This document shows positions 43,256 through 52,281 of a stretch of DNA of 64,000 bases, piece after piece. The notes under the pieces were generated by a model. That model had not been told where the DNA came from, searched no databases, and saw nothing but the letters and a program-made list of their open reading frames with translations. Each line of letters opens with the position of its first letter. Position 1 is the stretch's first letter. A program made the translations under genes and the position numbers. Where the stretch lies: positions 1 through 64,000 of the forward strand of contig JAWODW010000053.1 of assembly GCA_046483065.1 (NCBI GenBank). Reading direction: 5' to 3'. Origin of the DNA: JAWVYT01 sp046483065. Its GTDB lineage: Bacteria > Gemmatimonadota > Gemmatimonadetes > Longimicrobiales > RSA9.

Positions 43256-43822
43256 ATGGTGTCGATCAAACGGTTGTGTATCGCCCTGGTGGCGCTGGCG
43301 CTGACGGCGCCCGGACTGACCGCACAGGAGGAGATGGCGCAGGACACGGAGCTGACGGCCGAGCGGCCGATCCCCGCCGGCATCTATACGTTTGTGCCAT
43401 CCGAGAGCGACGATATCGGGCCCATGGCGAAAGAAGCCGTCTCCCATCTCTTCTTCGCCATCCGCGGGATCGCGCGACGCCGGCTCGAGGGCGCCAACGA
43501 GCCCATAGACCGGGTCGAGATCCGTTACCAGGGGGACACGCTCCTGGTCTCGCTGCGGGAGGACGAGCCGGTGGTGAAGACACTGATGACCGGCGACTCC
43601 ATCCCGTACACCCGCGCCGACGGTGAGGTGGTGCAGGTGAGTGCCGAGGTGGAGCCGGGGATGATCGACCTGTACTTCATCGCGGAGGACGGCCAGAAAC
43701 AGATGATCTACAAGCTCCGCGAGAACGGACACCTGGCCGTGGAGTCCGTCACGTACAGCGACAAGCTGGAAGAGCCGTTCCGGTACACGTGGGTTTACGA
43801 GCCTGCCTCGGGCGGTATGTGA
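43256..43822 (+). CDS. Secreted hypothetical protein
   Basis: A 188-residue exported protein of unknown family. Signal peptide MVSIKRLCIALVALALTAPG to LTAQE; GAGG lies 6 bases before the ATG at 43256, so this is preferred over the TTG at 43241 that extends the frame. The mature part is beta-rich (VEIRYQGDTLLVSLREDEPV, DLYFIAEDGQKQMIYKLREN, HLAVESVTYSDKL) and resembles small periplasmic lipocalin-like or META-type folds by eye. It converges with the TonB receptor gene. Confidence 0.7.
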   Translation: MVSIKRLCIALVALALTAPGLTAQEEMAQDTELTAERPIPAGIYTFVPSESDDIGPMAKEAVSHLFFAIRGIARRRLEGANEPIDRVEIRYQGDTLLVSLREDEPVVKTLMTGDSIPYTRADGEVVQVSAEVEPGMIDLYFIAEDGQKQMIYKLRENGHLAVESVTYSDKLEEPFRYTWVYEPASGGM

Positions 43823-43847
43823 TACGACTGCGGTCGACGGGACGCGG

Positions 43848-45962
43848 TCAGTTCAGCCGGATCTGGAGCCGGATCGTGCGTCCCGGCTGCGGCAGCCCGC
43901 ACTGATCGTAGACCGCGGTATCGCCCACGTTGCCCACCGCCACCTCCACGCCCACCCGCCGGAACGTGGCGGTGGGCCGGGCGAGCTGGAACGTGCGCGC
44001 CACCTGGACGTCCGCCCGGGTGCTCGGGTCGAGGGTCGCGTAGACGTCCTGCCCGGGCCGGGGTGCCGCGCAGTATTGTTCGCCCCGGTACTGGATCTCC
44101 GTACCGGCCTCTATGCCGGCCATGAGGGGGATGGTGCCGCCGACCCCGCCGGCGAACGCGGGCTCGTATTCGGCTCGCACCCCGGGCGTCCCCGGCTGCA
44201 CCACCTCCACGTCCTGGAACGTGAATTCGGTCTCGAGGGCCAGGCGGCCCACGCTGTAGCCGGCCAGGACCTCCACTCCTGAGCTGCGGATCTGGTCGCG
44301 GTTCACCCGCTGGTACCGGGCCGTGGAGCCGGTGGGTGGGGCGCCCCGGACGATGGCGTTGTCGAGCCGCTGGTGGAACCCGACCATCTGGAGGTCGTAG
44401 CGGCCGAATCGGCTGGTGAAGCCCAGCTCGATGACCGTGAGGATCTCCGGCGCCAGGAGCGGATTGGGCTCGAACTTGCCCAGCGCCTCCGAGTACATCT
44501 CCCTGAGCGCCGGGAACCGGCCCTTCCGGCTCACGGACGTGTGCAGGAGGAGCCCGCCGCCGGTGGTGCTGGCGCTGAGCCCCAGCCGACCGCCCCACTC
44601 GTCGGAGCTGGGGCCGGCGGACCCATCGCCCGAGTCCAGGGTGGTGGCCCCGTCCAGCGCCAGCCCGGCGCTCAGCCGTCCACCGGTGAGCGGCCCGGCG
44701 CGGAGGGCGAAGGGGAAGTCCACCTCCGTGCCCACGCTCCACAGTCGCTGCTCATACTCACCGGCTTCCGTGGTCGGTGTCACGGCGGTCAGGTCGACGG
44801 CGATCTCCTCCTGGTGGAGCACGTCGGCGTACGTAGCTGCCACGCTTACGGTGGCGACCCCGATACTCTGGTCGCCCCGGAGCCTGAGGGTGACGGTCCG
44901 GTCGTCGGACTCCTCGGTCCCGTCCAGGGTGGAGAAGAAGGCGTCCGCGCTCGTGGTCGGGTCCGCCGGCGCGGCGGGCAGAGCGAAGTCGTGGATGGTG
45001 GCACCGCCGGCGTCGAGCCCGAGGCTGGTCTCCAGACCTAGCATGCCGAGCCCGTTCCTCATGCCCTCGACTCCGCCGGTGAGGACGGTGACGGCGCGCC
45101 ACGTCTCCGGGTAGCGCCAGAGCCGCGGGTTATCCTCGTTCAGCTCGGGCGGCACGCCGCGCTCCGCCCGGAAGGCCGTGGTGGAGGCCGCCAGCCAGTG
45201 CCCGGTGCCCGAGTACCGGACCGATGCGAATCCGTCGGTGTGCCGGAGGTCGGAGTTCACCCGGAGGTCGCCGGTGGCGAGCGTCGGGTAGACGCCGTCG
45301 ATCCCGTCAGGGGCCGGGATCCCGTCCCGGGCCCGGTGCCCGAACCCGCCGCGGACCAGGAGCCGGCCGTCGTCGAGCCCGAAGATGGACCCGCCGGCCA
45401 CGCCCATGCTGTACCCGCCTGTCTGGTCGACGCCGGCGGCCAGGCGCAGCGGTTCGATCCGGGCGGCATCGGTGCCCATCCCGATCTCTACTACCCCGCC
45501 CAGCACGTTCGGGCCGTGCAGCACGCTGGAGAGACCGCGGACCACCTGGATGCTCTGGGCGGCCGTGAGCGGGATCACCGACAGGTCGGTGCGGTGGTCC
45601 CAGCCGAGGGTCAGCGGCACGCCGTCCAGCAGGATGGCGATCTGCCGCTCCTCGGCGCCCCGGAGCGCCAGCTGGGCCTCACCCCGCGAGTTGCTCCGGA
45701 CCTGGACCAGCGGCAGCTCACGGAGCACGTGCTCCAGGAGCGGTGCAGGCTGGAACCGGACCGAGTCGAGCCGGACCTGGATGGCGCTCACGCCACCGGG
45801 CGTGGCCGAGGGTCGCACCGCCCGGACGGCGATGGGCTCGAGCTCGTAGACCGTGTCCTGCCGCAGCGTGTCCGTGGTCTGGGCGGTGATGGGCGAAACG
45901 CCTGCCGCGATCAGTCCGAAGCCCAAGGCCAATGGTCGCAGGCCCGAAGAATCTGTGTGCAT
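43848..45962 (-). CDS. TonB-dependent receptor
   Basis: A 704-residue outer-membrane receptor. Signal peptide LALGFGLIAAGVSPITAQ; the plug domain follows with LEHVLRELPLVQVRSNSRGE, AQLALRGAEERQIAILLDGVP and VRGLSSVLHGPNVLGGVVEI. The rest is a 22-strand-type barrel ending in the expected TIRLQIRLN. Layout is closest to BtuB/cobalamin or small siderophore receptors with a short TonB box region (DTVYELEPIAVRAVRP). Substrate cannot be assigned; no B12 riboswitch was seen upstream. Single gene. Confidence 0.88.
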   Translation of the reverse strand: MHTDSSGLRPLALGFGLIAAGVSPITAQTTDTLRQDTVYELEPIAVRAVRPSATPGGVSAIQVRLDSVRFQPAPLLEHVLRELPLVQVRSNSRGEAQLALRGAEERQIAILLDGVPLTLGWDHRTDLSVIPLTAAQSIQVVRGLSSVLHGPNVLGGVVEIGMGTDAARIEPLRLAAGVDQTGGYSMGVAGGSIFGLDDGRLLVRGGFGHRARDGIPAPDGIDGVYPTLATGDLRVNSDLRHTDGFASVRYSGTGHWLAASTTAFRAERGVPPELNEDNPRLWRYPETWRAVTVLTGGVEGMRNGLGMLGLETSLGLDAGGATIHDFALPAAPADPTTSADAFFSTLDGTEESDDRTVTLRLRGDQSIGVATVSVAATYADVLHQEEIAVDLTAVTPTTEAGEYEQRLWSVGTEVDFPFALRAGPLTGGRLSAGLALDGATTLDSGDGSAGPSSDEWGGRLGLSASTTGGGLLLHTSVSRKGRFPALREMYSEALGKFEPNPLLAPEILTVIELGFTSRFGRYDLQMVGFHQRLDNAIVRGAPPTGSTARYQRVNRDQIRSSGVEVLAGYSVGRLALETEFTFQDVEVVQPGTPGVRAEYEPAFAGGVGGTIPLMAGIEAGTEIQYRGEQYCAAPRPGQDVYATLDPSTRADVQVARTFQLARPTATFRRVGVEVAVGNVGDTAVYDQCGLPQPGRTIRLQIRLN

Positions 45963-46333
45963 GACCGGCGTGGTTGTGTTCGCGTGGTGTGTCAGACGTA
46001 CCAGTACCGTGAACCAACCCGAAAAGGTCCGGAGGCGGCCGTCCATGGGACGCGGCGGTTTCGTGCGCCGGGAACGTCGGTCACCGTCACCCGGAGGGCC
46101 GGCCGGTGGTGCGGGTCGCGTGTACGGACCCGCCCCCGCCGGGCCGGCGTTCCAGCGGCCCACCGACGCCATCGCCGATGTGGCTCCCGACGCGCTGATC
46201 ACGCCGTAGCTGGTGGTGGGGACTACCGCCGTGTGGTGGACTTCTACGCGCGGGTGATGACCGACTGAGCGGAAGATCGCCCCGCCAGGTGACAGCGTAG
46301 GAGCGGCGGGCCGCGCGGAGGTGAGGGCCGGCC
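45963..46333. other. Intergenic region upstream of the TonB receptor
   Basis: About 370 bases without a supported gene. On the plus strand a short open end reads DYRRVVDFYARVMTD before a stop at 46266, which looks like the start of a glyoxalase/VOC domain, but the frame around it carries no further similarity. No riboswitch box, tRNA or known repeat was recognised. Confidence 0.45.
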
Positions 46334-47623
46334 TCAACCGCGCCTGGTGCGGCCCCGGAGGAAGTCGCGCATGACGTATTGCCCCAGCGTCATGGTGCTG
46401 GTGAAGTATGCCCGGCCGCGGGCCATACGCCCGACCTTGGCCACGAACTGGACGAGGGCCGGGTCGCGGGCGAGCATGAACGTGTTGATGACGATCCCCT
46501 GCCGGCGGCACGCGGCCACCTCACGGAACGTCTCCCGCAGCACGAAGGGGTCGAGCCCCGCCGGGTTCTTGTAGACCCGGCCGTCGTCCATGGTCACGGC
46601 GCTGGGCTTCCCGTCGGTGATCATGATGATCTGCTGCATGTCCTTCTTCTGCCCCCGCAGGATCCGGCGGGCGAGCTTGAGTCCCTCGGCCGTGTTGGTG
46701 TGGTACGGCCCGACCCGGGCCCGTGCGATGGACTTGAGCGGCACCTCCTCGGCCCGGTCGCCGAAGGTGACCACCCGGAGCGTGTCGCCGGGGTACTGGG
46801 TGCGGATCAGGTGGCTGAGCGCCAGCGCCACTTTCTTGGCGGGACCGAACCGGTCCTCGCCGTAGAGGATCATGGAGTGGCTGATGTCGAGCATGAGGAC
46901 CGTGGCGCAGCTGGAGCGGTGCTCGGCCTGGTGGACCATGAGGTCGTCGCGGCGGAGGTCCAGCGGCAGCTCGAGCCCCTCCCGGGCCATAGCCTTCCTG
47001 AGCGTGGCCGGGATGTCCAGATTCATGGTGTCGCCGAACCGGTAGGGTCGGGACGCCGCCTCGGCCTCCACGCCGGTGGACAGGTGCGCCGTCTCGTGGG
47101 CGCCCAGGCTCGACTTGCCGAGACCGCCCAGCAGGTCCCGGAGCGTACGGTAGCCGAGGAAATCGAGCCCCTTCCCGGTGAGGTTGAACTCCACCTGGCG
47201 GGCGGCGTCGGCCGCGTCGTCTATGGTGCCCTCGCCCTGCATCTCCTGGAACGACCGCGGCATCCCCGACTCGCCGTCGACGGTCAGGTAGCCCTCCTCG
47301 ACCAGCCGTTCCACGAGCTCGTCGAGCATGTCGGCGATCTCCTCGCGGACCTCCTCACTGCCCTCGCCCTCGCCGCGGAGCTCCTCCAGCATCTCCGGCG
47401 TGAGCTGACCGCTCTCCATGAGCGCCCGGAGGAGCGCGTCCTTGAGGGAGTCCAGCGACCGGTCGCCCTCGGGCGGCTGGTCCCACGACCACCACGGCTG
47501 GTCCTCGGGGCCACCGTCGAACCCGGCCTGGAGGAGGAAATCACTGAGCATCTCGAGCAGCGACTCGAGGTTCAGCGCGTCGAGCCAGCTGCCCTTGTAC
47601 TTGCTGTAGGTGGTGAAGCGCAT
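46334..47623 (-). CDS. VWA domain protein (magnesium-chelatase-like / CoxE-type)
   Basis: A 429-residue soluble protein. The C-terminal von Willebrand A domain has an intact MIDAS site: VLMLDISHSM (DxSxS), the Thr region in RTQYPGDTLRVVTFG and MITDGKPSAV. The N-terminal half is acidic and helical (EEVREEIADMLDELVERLVEEG). In most genomes such proteins work beside a MoxR- or ChlI-type AAA ATPase; no such gene is adjacent here. The ATG at 47623 gives the common N-terminus MRFTTYSKYKGSWLDAL. Confidence 0.85.
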   Translation of the reverse strand: MRFTTYSKYKGSWLDALNLESLLEMLSDFLLQAGFDGGPEDQPWWSWDQPPEGDRSLDSLKDALLRALMESGQLTPEMLEELRGEGEGSEEVREEIADMLDELVERLVEEGYLTVDGESGMPRSFQEMQGEGTIDDAADAARQVEFNLTGKGLDFLGYRTLRDLLGGLGKSSLGAHETAHLSTGVEAEAASRPYRFGDTMNLDIPATLRKAMAREGLELPLDLRRDDLMVHQAEHRSSCATVLMLDISHSMILYGEDRFGPAKKVALALSHLIRTQYPGDTLRVVTFGDRAEEVPLKSIARARVGPYHTNTAEGLKLARRILRGQKKDMQQIIMITDGKPSAVTMDDGRVYKNPAGLDPFVLRETFREVAACRRQGIVINTFMLARDPALVQFVAKVGRMARGRAYFTSTMTLGQYVMRDFLRGRTRRG

Positions 47624-47960
47624 AGGGGTCCGGGAACGAGTAGGGGCTTGGATAACGGTCGTGGCGATTCGGGTTCGGCGCAATCCCCGGACTTCCCGGA
47701 TGCCGGGGTTCCCCGGGGCGACACGTCGAGGCGCCCGTCCAACGCCCTCGCGGTGTCCGGGCGCGCGGTGTCCGGGCGCGGCGTCCCAAAGTCGCGTTTC
47801 GGCGGTACCCGGGAAGTCGAACGGAGGGTTTCGGTCGCGACGCGACCTCTTCTGTCGTTTCGCCCGAGTCCCGCGATGACGATCGGACGATTCGGGTCGC
47901 TCAGCGACCCTAACCCTCATCTCGTCCGCCGATCCGCGTCGATCGGAGGATTCGGGACAG

Positions 47961-48158
47961 TTCGACCTCGGCCTGTACCTGTACCTCCGCTTCGTACCTC
48001 TCCGTCTTCGCAGCCCGCGGTCAAGCAGAAAGAGGGCGAAGTACGAAGCGGAGGGCGAGGTACAGGCCGACGGAGAGGAAGAGAGCGAGGGAGAGGAAGA
48101 GGGCAGCCTCCCGGGTGGAACTCCCCGCGGCGCTGCGTGCCGAAAGCTGCGAGACCGC
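47961..48158 (-). repeat. Dispersed palindromic repeat, copy B
   Basis: Inverted copy of the element at 18108-18291, about 30 kb away. On the minus strand it reads through TTCGGCACGCAGCGCCGCGG, CCACCCGGGAGG, CTGTACCTCGCCCTCCGC and AGGTACGAAGCGGAGGTAC in the same order as copy A, with the same self-complementary arms. The loop between the arms differs and is longer. It lies in the 590-base gap between the VWA gene and mutY, which holds no gene; the rest of the gap has only a TTGTTTG microsatellite at about 48168-48190. Confidence 0.75.
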
Positions 48159-48210
48159 AGATGAGCCGTTGTTGTTTGTTGTTTGTTGGCAGTTTGCTGT
48201 ACCCTCCCTC

Positions 48211-49245
48211 ATGCCCCACGACGAAATCACCCGCGTTCTCCTCGCCCATTTCGACGCCACGAAGCGGCAGATGCCGTGGCGCGGCACGTCGGACCCGTAC
48301 GCCATCTGGGTCAGCGAGGTCATGCTGCAGCAGACCCGGGTCGACACGGTGATCCCGTACTGGGAGCGGTGGCTCGAGCGGTTCCCGACGGTGGACGTGC
48401 TCGCCGAGGCCGAGCTCGACGAAGTGCTCAAGGAGTGGGAGGGGCTCGGCTACTACTCCCGGGCACGGAACCTCCACCGCGCCGCGCGGATGGTCCGCGA
48501 GTGCTTCAACGGCCGGGTGCCGGACCGGCCCGACGCGCTCCGGGAGCTGCCCGGCGTGGGGCCGTACACGGCCGGCGCCGTGGCCAGCATCGCATTCGAC
48601 GTGGCCACGCCGGCGGTGGACGGGAACGTCCGGCGAGTGCTCTCCCGTCTCTACGACCTGGAGGCGCCGACCCCCGCGACGCTCCGGGACCTCGCCGCGG
48701 ACCTCGTCCCCACCGACCGGCCCGGCGACTTCAACCAGGCGCTCATGGAGCTGGGCGCCACGGTCTGCACACCCCGGTCACCGGCGTGCGACGCGTGCCC
48801 GCTGGCCCCGTGGTGTGAGGCCCGGCGGCTGGGTGTGCAGGAGCTGCGGCCATTGCCGAAGGAGGGGAAGCCAGTGCCGGAGGAGGTGGTCCGGACCGCC
48901 GTGATCGTTCGGGCCGACGGCGCGGTGCTGCTAGCGCGTCGCCCCGAGGACGGACTGCTGGGCGGCCTCTGGGAGCTGCCCGGCGACGACGGCGGCTGGC
49001 CCGCGGAGGTGGCGACCCTCATGGACGCGGGGGAGCCCGGCGGGGAGCTGGACCCCGTGATCCACACGTTCTCTCACAAGCGTATTCGCTACCGACCGTT
49101 CGTGGTATGGGTCAGCGGGAGCGTGAAAGGCGCGGCAGACCCCGGTGTTGGTGCCGCCTGGGTGGGACTCGACCGGCTCGACGGGTACGCCCTCCCGGTG
49201 GCGCAGCAGAAGATCGCCGCGGCGGCGCGGGCGCTCATCCGCTGA
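48211..49245 (+). CDS. mutY: A/G-specific adenine glycosylase
   Basis: A 344-residue base-excision repair enzyme that removes adenine mispaired with 8-oxoguanine. HhH-GPD fold with MLQQTRVDTVIPYWERWLERF, the helix-hairpin-helix LRELPGVGPYTAGAVASIAF and the catalytic Asp in VDGNVRRVLSR. The [4Fe-4S] ligands are C-x6-C-x2-C-x5-C in CTPRSPACDACPLAPWC. The C-terminal NUDIX-like domain that recognises 8-oxoG is present (LLARRPEDGLLGGLWELPG, HTFSHKRIRYRPFVV). The ATG at 48211 matches relatives. Confidence 0.93.
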   Translation: MPHDEITRVLLAHFDATKRQMPWRGTSDPYAIWVSEVMLQQTRVDTVIPYWERWLERFPTVDVLAEAELDEVLKEWEGLGYYSRARNLHRAARMVRECFNGRVPDRPDALRELPGVGPYTAGAVASIAFDVATPAVDGNVRRVLSRLYDLEAPTPATLRDLAADLVPTDRPGDFNQALMELGATVCTPRSPACDACPLAPWCEARRLGVQELRPLPKEGKPVPEEVVRTAVIVRADGAVLLARRPEDGLLGGLWELPGDDGGWPAEVATLMDAGEPGGELDPVIHTFSHKRIRYRPFVVWVSGSVKGAADPGVGAAWVGLDRLDGYALPVAQQKIAAAARALIR

Positions 49246-49330
49246 GCCGCCCGGGCCGACGCCGCGGCCGATGGGTTTCCCGGGTCGTCGGGTGCCGGGC
49301 GCCGGGCTGGACCCCGTCCCGACGGTGGGG

Positions 49331-51175
49331 TCACCCGCCGGCCCGGAGGAGGTACGCCCTCAGGTCGCCGATGTCGTACCCCCCGTTGTCGTTGCCGGAC
49401 CGGTCGAGGTACGCGCGGACATCGGCATCCGCGGAGGTGGGGTTGAGCAGGGGGACAATGAGCTCGTCGTCCTCCAGGGAGGCGTCCTTGAAAATCACAT
49501 CGAGGCTGATCCACCACGCGTCTCCCGCGCTGTCCCGGACGTGGAGCGGCAGACCAATCGTGCGGCCGCCGAACAGCGGGGCCCCATCCACGACCACCTC
49601 GTTGCCGTCCATGTGAATGGAGAGTCCGGCCACCGGCATCCCGTCCGGGGGCGAAACGGCCGTGTACGGCGGCGAACCGCCCTCGATCCTGTAGCGCATC
49701 TCCATGGGCTTCAGCGCGGTGGCGAAGGCCGGAACCACGGTCGGGGAGCCCGTGAGAGCCGTCACGGTGGTGAGCCGGATCCGGGCCGTGCCGTCACGTA
49801 CAATGATGGAGTGGATCCAGACCGACGATGGCTCTCCCGAGACCAGCGCGGTGCTCGGGGTGGTGGCCGGGGTCAGGCTGTCCACGGCGCCCGCCCGGGC
49901 GAAGACGTCGGCGGGAACGCCCCGGTCCCCTTCATCCAGGAGCGTCCGGCGCAGCCCGCCGCTCCCGTCGGCTTCCACCAGCCAGTGCGGATAGGAATCC
50001 GCGTAAGCGCCGCCGAAGATGTTGGCGCTCTCGTCGACGTGGTAGATGAGCACACCGCCGGCGGGGAGGGCATCATCGAAGCCGAGCGCAGGCCGATACT
50101 CGATCAGAAAGTACTCGTTCCAGTCATCTGTGAGCCGGACCTTGAGGAACCGGCCACCGCTCTGGACGGGATCCAGTGTGAACACGGTGTCCCGGACATC
50201 GGCCACCTCCGTGGCGGTGCCCCACCCCAGGATCGAGCGGGCGAGGGGGCTGAGCCCGGTGGGCCCGAACCCCAGGGGCCGGCTCTCCGTCCCGCATCCC
50301 CATGACCCTGCGGCCATGAGCCCGAAGCAGCCGATCATCCAGTGCCGTTGGTCGGCCTCGATGCCCTCTACCGCCCGGTAGAAGTCGGGGAGCCCGAGCA
50401 CGTGGCCGAACTCATGGGCCATGGTGCCCGGACCCTGAGGCGTCTCCCCGTCGCATTCCACCACGCTCTCCGTGGTGTAGCCCGCCACCCGGATCGGTCG
50501 CCCGTTGTGGCCCATGTCGTCGGTCTCCACGCCGATCCGGCCGGTCGGGCTCCGCAGCGTGCTCCGGTGCGGCCAGAACCCCGGCCCACCGCAGCTGCCG
50601 GCCACCTCCGTGAACTTGAACGTCACCGCGTCCACATAGCCGTCGTCATCGCCGCTGTCGGGCACGCCGTCGGGGCCATCGTTGTCGAAGCGGGTGAAGT
50701 CGACCATGGGGTCGGCCGCGGCGAGGGCGGCGCGGAAATGGTCCTGGGCGGCGTCACCGATCCAGCCGTGTCCCTCCACATTGCCGGCCGCCTCGAGCAC
50801 TGTCACGTCGGTCCGGACCCAGTCAGGGACCGTCCCCACCAGTGTGAGCAGGCCACCGGACATCTCCTGGTAGAAGGTGGTGACCGTACGGCCCTCGGTG
50901 CCGAAGAGGAGGGCGTGGATCGTGTCGGCGGGCACCGCCGGGTCCGGCGAATCCTTGAACAGCGCCGGGATGGCCAGGACGGGGAACTCGCCGCTGGTCC
51001 GGATGTCGGCGGTCAGGTCCGCCAGCATGGGCATCGCCGTCGCGGCGTCGGCCGCCAGCTCCGCGGGGAACCGTACGCCCGGCGCCCGGGTGAACGGCTC
51101 GAACTGCTGCGCCGAGAGGGCGCCCGAACCCGCTGGAAAGAGTGCGAGGACGAGTACCGAGATACGCGTCTTCAT
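49331..51175 (-). CDS. Secreted M6 family metalloprotease with C-terminal dockerin-like motif
   Basis: A 614-residue exported zinc protease of the immune-inhibitor-A (M6) family. Signal peptide LALFPAGSGALSAQ; domain opening with FPVLAIPALFKDSPDP and FYQEMSGGLLTLVGTV; zinc site AHEFGHVLGLPDFY (about residue 253) with all ligands. The middle has GFWPHRSTLRSP and IYHVDE typical of M6. The last 35 residues, ADVRAYLDRSGNDNGGYD and IGDLRAYL, look like one dockerin-type calcium-binding repeat. Preceded by a lipoprotein gene that ends 1 base before its ATG, so the two are coupled. Confidence 0.87.
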   Translation of the reverse strand: MKTRISVLVLALFPAGSGALSAQQFEPFTRAPGVRFPAELAADAATAMPMLADLTADIRTSGEFPVLAIPALFKDSPDPAVPADTIHALLFGTEGRTVTTFYQEMSGGLLTLVGTVPDWVRTDVTVLEAAGNVEGHGWIGDAAQDHFRAALAAADPMVDFTRFDNDGPDGVPDSGDDDGYVDAVTFKFTEVAGSCGGPGFWPHRSTLRSPTGRIGVETDDMGHNGRPIRVAGYTTESVVECDGETPQGPGTMAHEFGHVLGLPDFYRAVEGIEADQRHWMIGCFGLMAAGSWGCGTESRPLGFGPTGLSPLARSILGWGTATEVADVRDTVFTLDPVQSGGRFLKVRLTDDWNEYFLIEYRPALGFDDALPAGGVLIYHVDESANIFGGAYADSYPHWLVEADGSGGLRRTLLDEGDRGVPADVFARAGAVDSLTPATTPSTALVSGEPSSVWIHSIIVRDGTARIRLTTVTALTGSPTVVPAFATALKPMEMRYRIEGGSPPYTAVSPPDGMPVAGLSIHMDGNEVVVDGAPLFGGRTIGLPLHVRDSAGDAWWISLDVIFKDASLEDDELIVPLLNPTSADADVRAYLDRSGNDNGGYDIGDLRAYLLRAGG

Positions 51176-51176
51176 G

Positions 51177-51560
51177 CTATTCCTTCTCCCGCACGTCCAC
51201 CATGAACGCGGCCGGATCCGGATACACTTCGTTGTCGGGCCCCGCCACCTGCAGGACGCCGATCGACGGCGCCGCGCCGGTCACCGTGATATCCAGTTCC
51301 AGGGTCGTCACAGAGGCCGCCACCACGGCGGCGACGGCCCACCGGTCGGACGACTCCGGAGCAGCCCGTCCTCGCCCGCCCGGCACCACGAGCTCCTCGA
51401 CTGTCCCGGCAACGGAGAGGAGCACTGCGCCGATCTCGATGCCGGCCGAGCTCGTCACCGTGGCCGCGAGCGTCACCGTTTCCTGGGGCGGCCCGGAGAC
51501 GTTCGAATCACATGCGCCGATCAGCCCGGCGAGCCCCAACAACAGTATGAAGCGCTTCAT
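51177..51560 (-). CDS. Small putative lipoprotein
   Basis: A 127-residue protein with a lipoprotein signal (MKRFILLLGLAGLIGAC, lipobox IGAC at Cys17). The mature domain is beta-rich (ETVTLAATVTSSAGIEIGAVL, LELDITVTGAAPSIGVLQVAG, AAFMVDVREKE) and looks like a small immunoglobulin- or cohesin-like sandwich, by eye only. Its stop is next to the ATG of the M6 protease, implying joint expression. A 15-base palindrome lies 45 bases upstream. Confidence 0.75.
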   Translation of the reverse strand: MKRFILLLGLAGLIGACDSNVSGPPQETVTLAATVTSSAGIEIGAVLLSVAGTVEELVVPGGRGRAAPESSDRWAVAAVVAASVTTLELDITVTGAAPSIGVLQVAGPDNEVYPDPAAFMVDVREKE

Positions 51561-51604
51561 CTTCCACCCGTTGAAACGTTTGGACGTTCAGGACCGTCAC
51601 CTAT

Positions 51605-51619
51605 TCTCACACTGTGAGA
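51605..51619. promoter_or_regulatory. Perfect 15-base palindrome upstream of the lipoprotein-protease operon
   Basis: TCTCACACTGTGAGA, arms of 7 with one central base, 45 bases before the start of the lipoprotein gene at 51560 and in the intergenic gap with the divergent gene at 51775. A typical shape for a dimeric repressor or activator site. Confidence 0.5.
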
Positions 51620-51774
51620 GCGGGATGTCACCTTTGGCGGCCCGGCGGCGTCCAGGTGGGAACGTGGGCGGAGCGCCGACAGCCGCCGTCGGTCCTTGGT
51701 CTGTGTCGAGACCTGTGGTATCTTTCGCCCGGTCCGCCCGCAATAGAAGGTCCTGAGAACAGACGACGGTCTCC

Positions 51775-52233
51775 ATGATTCGATACTCGCTTCGTACCCA
51801 TCATCACCGTGCCAACGGCGACCGGCGTGCCCGGTGGTGGAGTAGTGTACGCCTTCGCATCACGACCGTCCCTTACCTCGGGGCCGCTGTGCTGGTGGCG
51901 CTTCTCACGGTGACCACGGCGTGCGATGACGGCACGTCCGTCACTGGTGAGCGGCCGGCCGTGACGATCCTGGAGCCGTCGGACGGGGCCATGTTCCCTC
52001 AGTCCGACACCATCACGTTCCGCGGGTCCGCTGAGGACCCGGAGGATGGCGAGCTCACGGGCGACGACCTGGTCTGGAAGAGTGATTTCGACGGCGACCT
52101 GGGCACCGGTCGGGAGATCATGGTATCGAGCCTGTCGTCCGGCAGGCACCTGATTACCCTGGTGGCCACCGACAGCGATGACATGAAGGGGACCGCGTCG
52201 ATTACCATGCTGGTGGAAGAGCCGCCGAGGTAG
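51775..52233 (+). CDS. Putative lipoprotein with Ig-like domain
   Basis: A 152-residue protein. After about 35 basic residues comes a hydrophobic stretch (YLGAAVLVALLTVTTAC) ending in a lipobox-like TTAC, then one Ig-like beta domain (ILEPSDGAMFPQSDTITFRGS, LVWKSDFDGDLGTGREIMVS, HLITLVATDSDDMKGTASIT), as in PKD/Ig modules of cell-surface proteins. The long N-terminus suggests the true start may lie a little downstream, but no better ATG exists in frame. Divergent from the lipoprotein-protease operon. Confidence 0.72.
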   Translation: MIRYSLRTHHHRANGDRRARWWSSVRLRITTVPYLGAAVLVALLTVTTACDDGTSVTGERPAVTILEPSDGAMFPQSDTITFRGSAEDPEDGELTGDDLVWKSDFDGDLGTGREIMVSSLSSGRHLITLVATDSDDMKGTASITMLVEEPPR

Positions 52234-52281
52234 CCAGCGCCACGTCCCGGCTGCGCGGTCACGCGAGTGACGCGATCGCGG

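Noticed and set aside
46218..46268. Possible glyoxalase (VOC) gene fragment reading DYRRVVDFYARVMTD
   Set aside because: Only about 15 residues look similar and the surrounding frame does not; chance cannot be excluded.
45963..46333. Possible cobalamin riboswitch upstream of the TonB receptor
   Set aside because: The B12 box and other conserved riboswitch blocks are not present.
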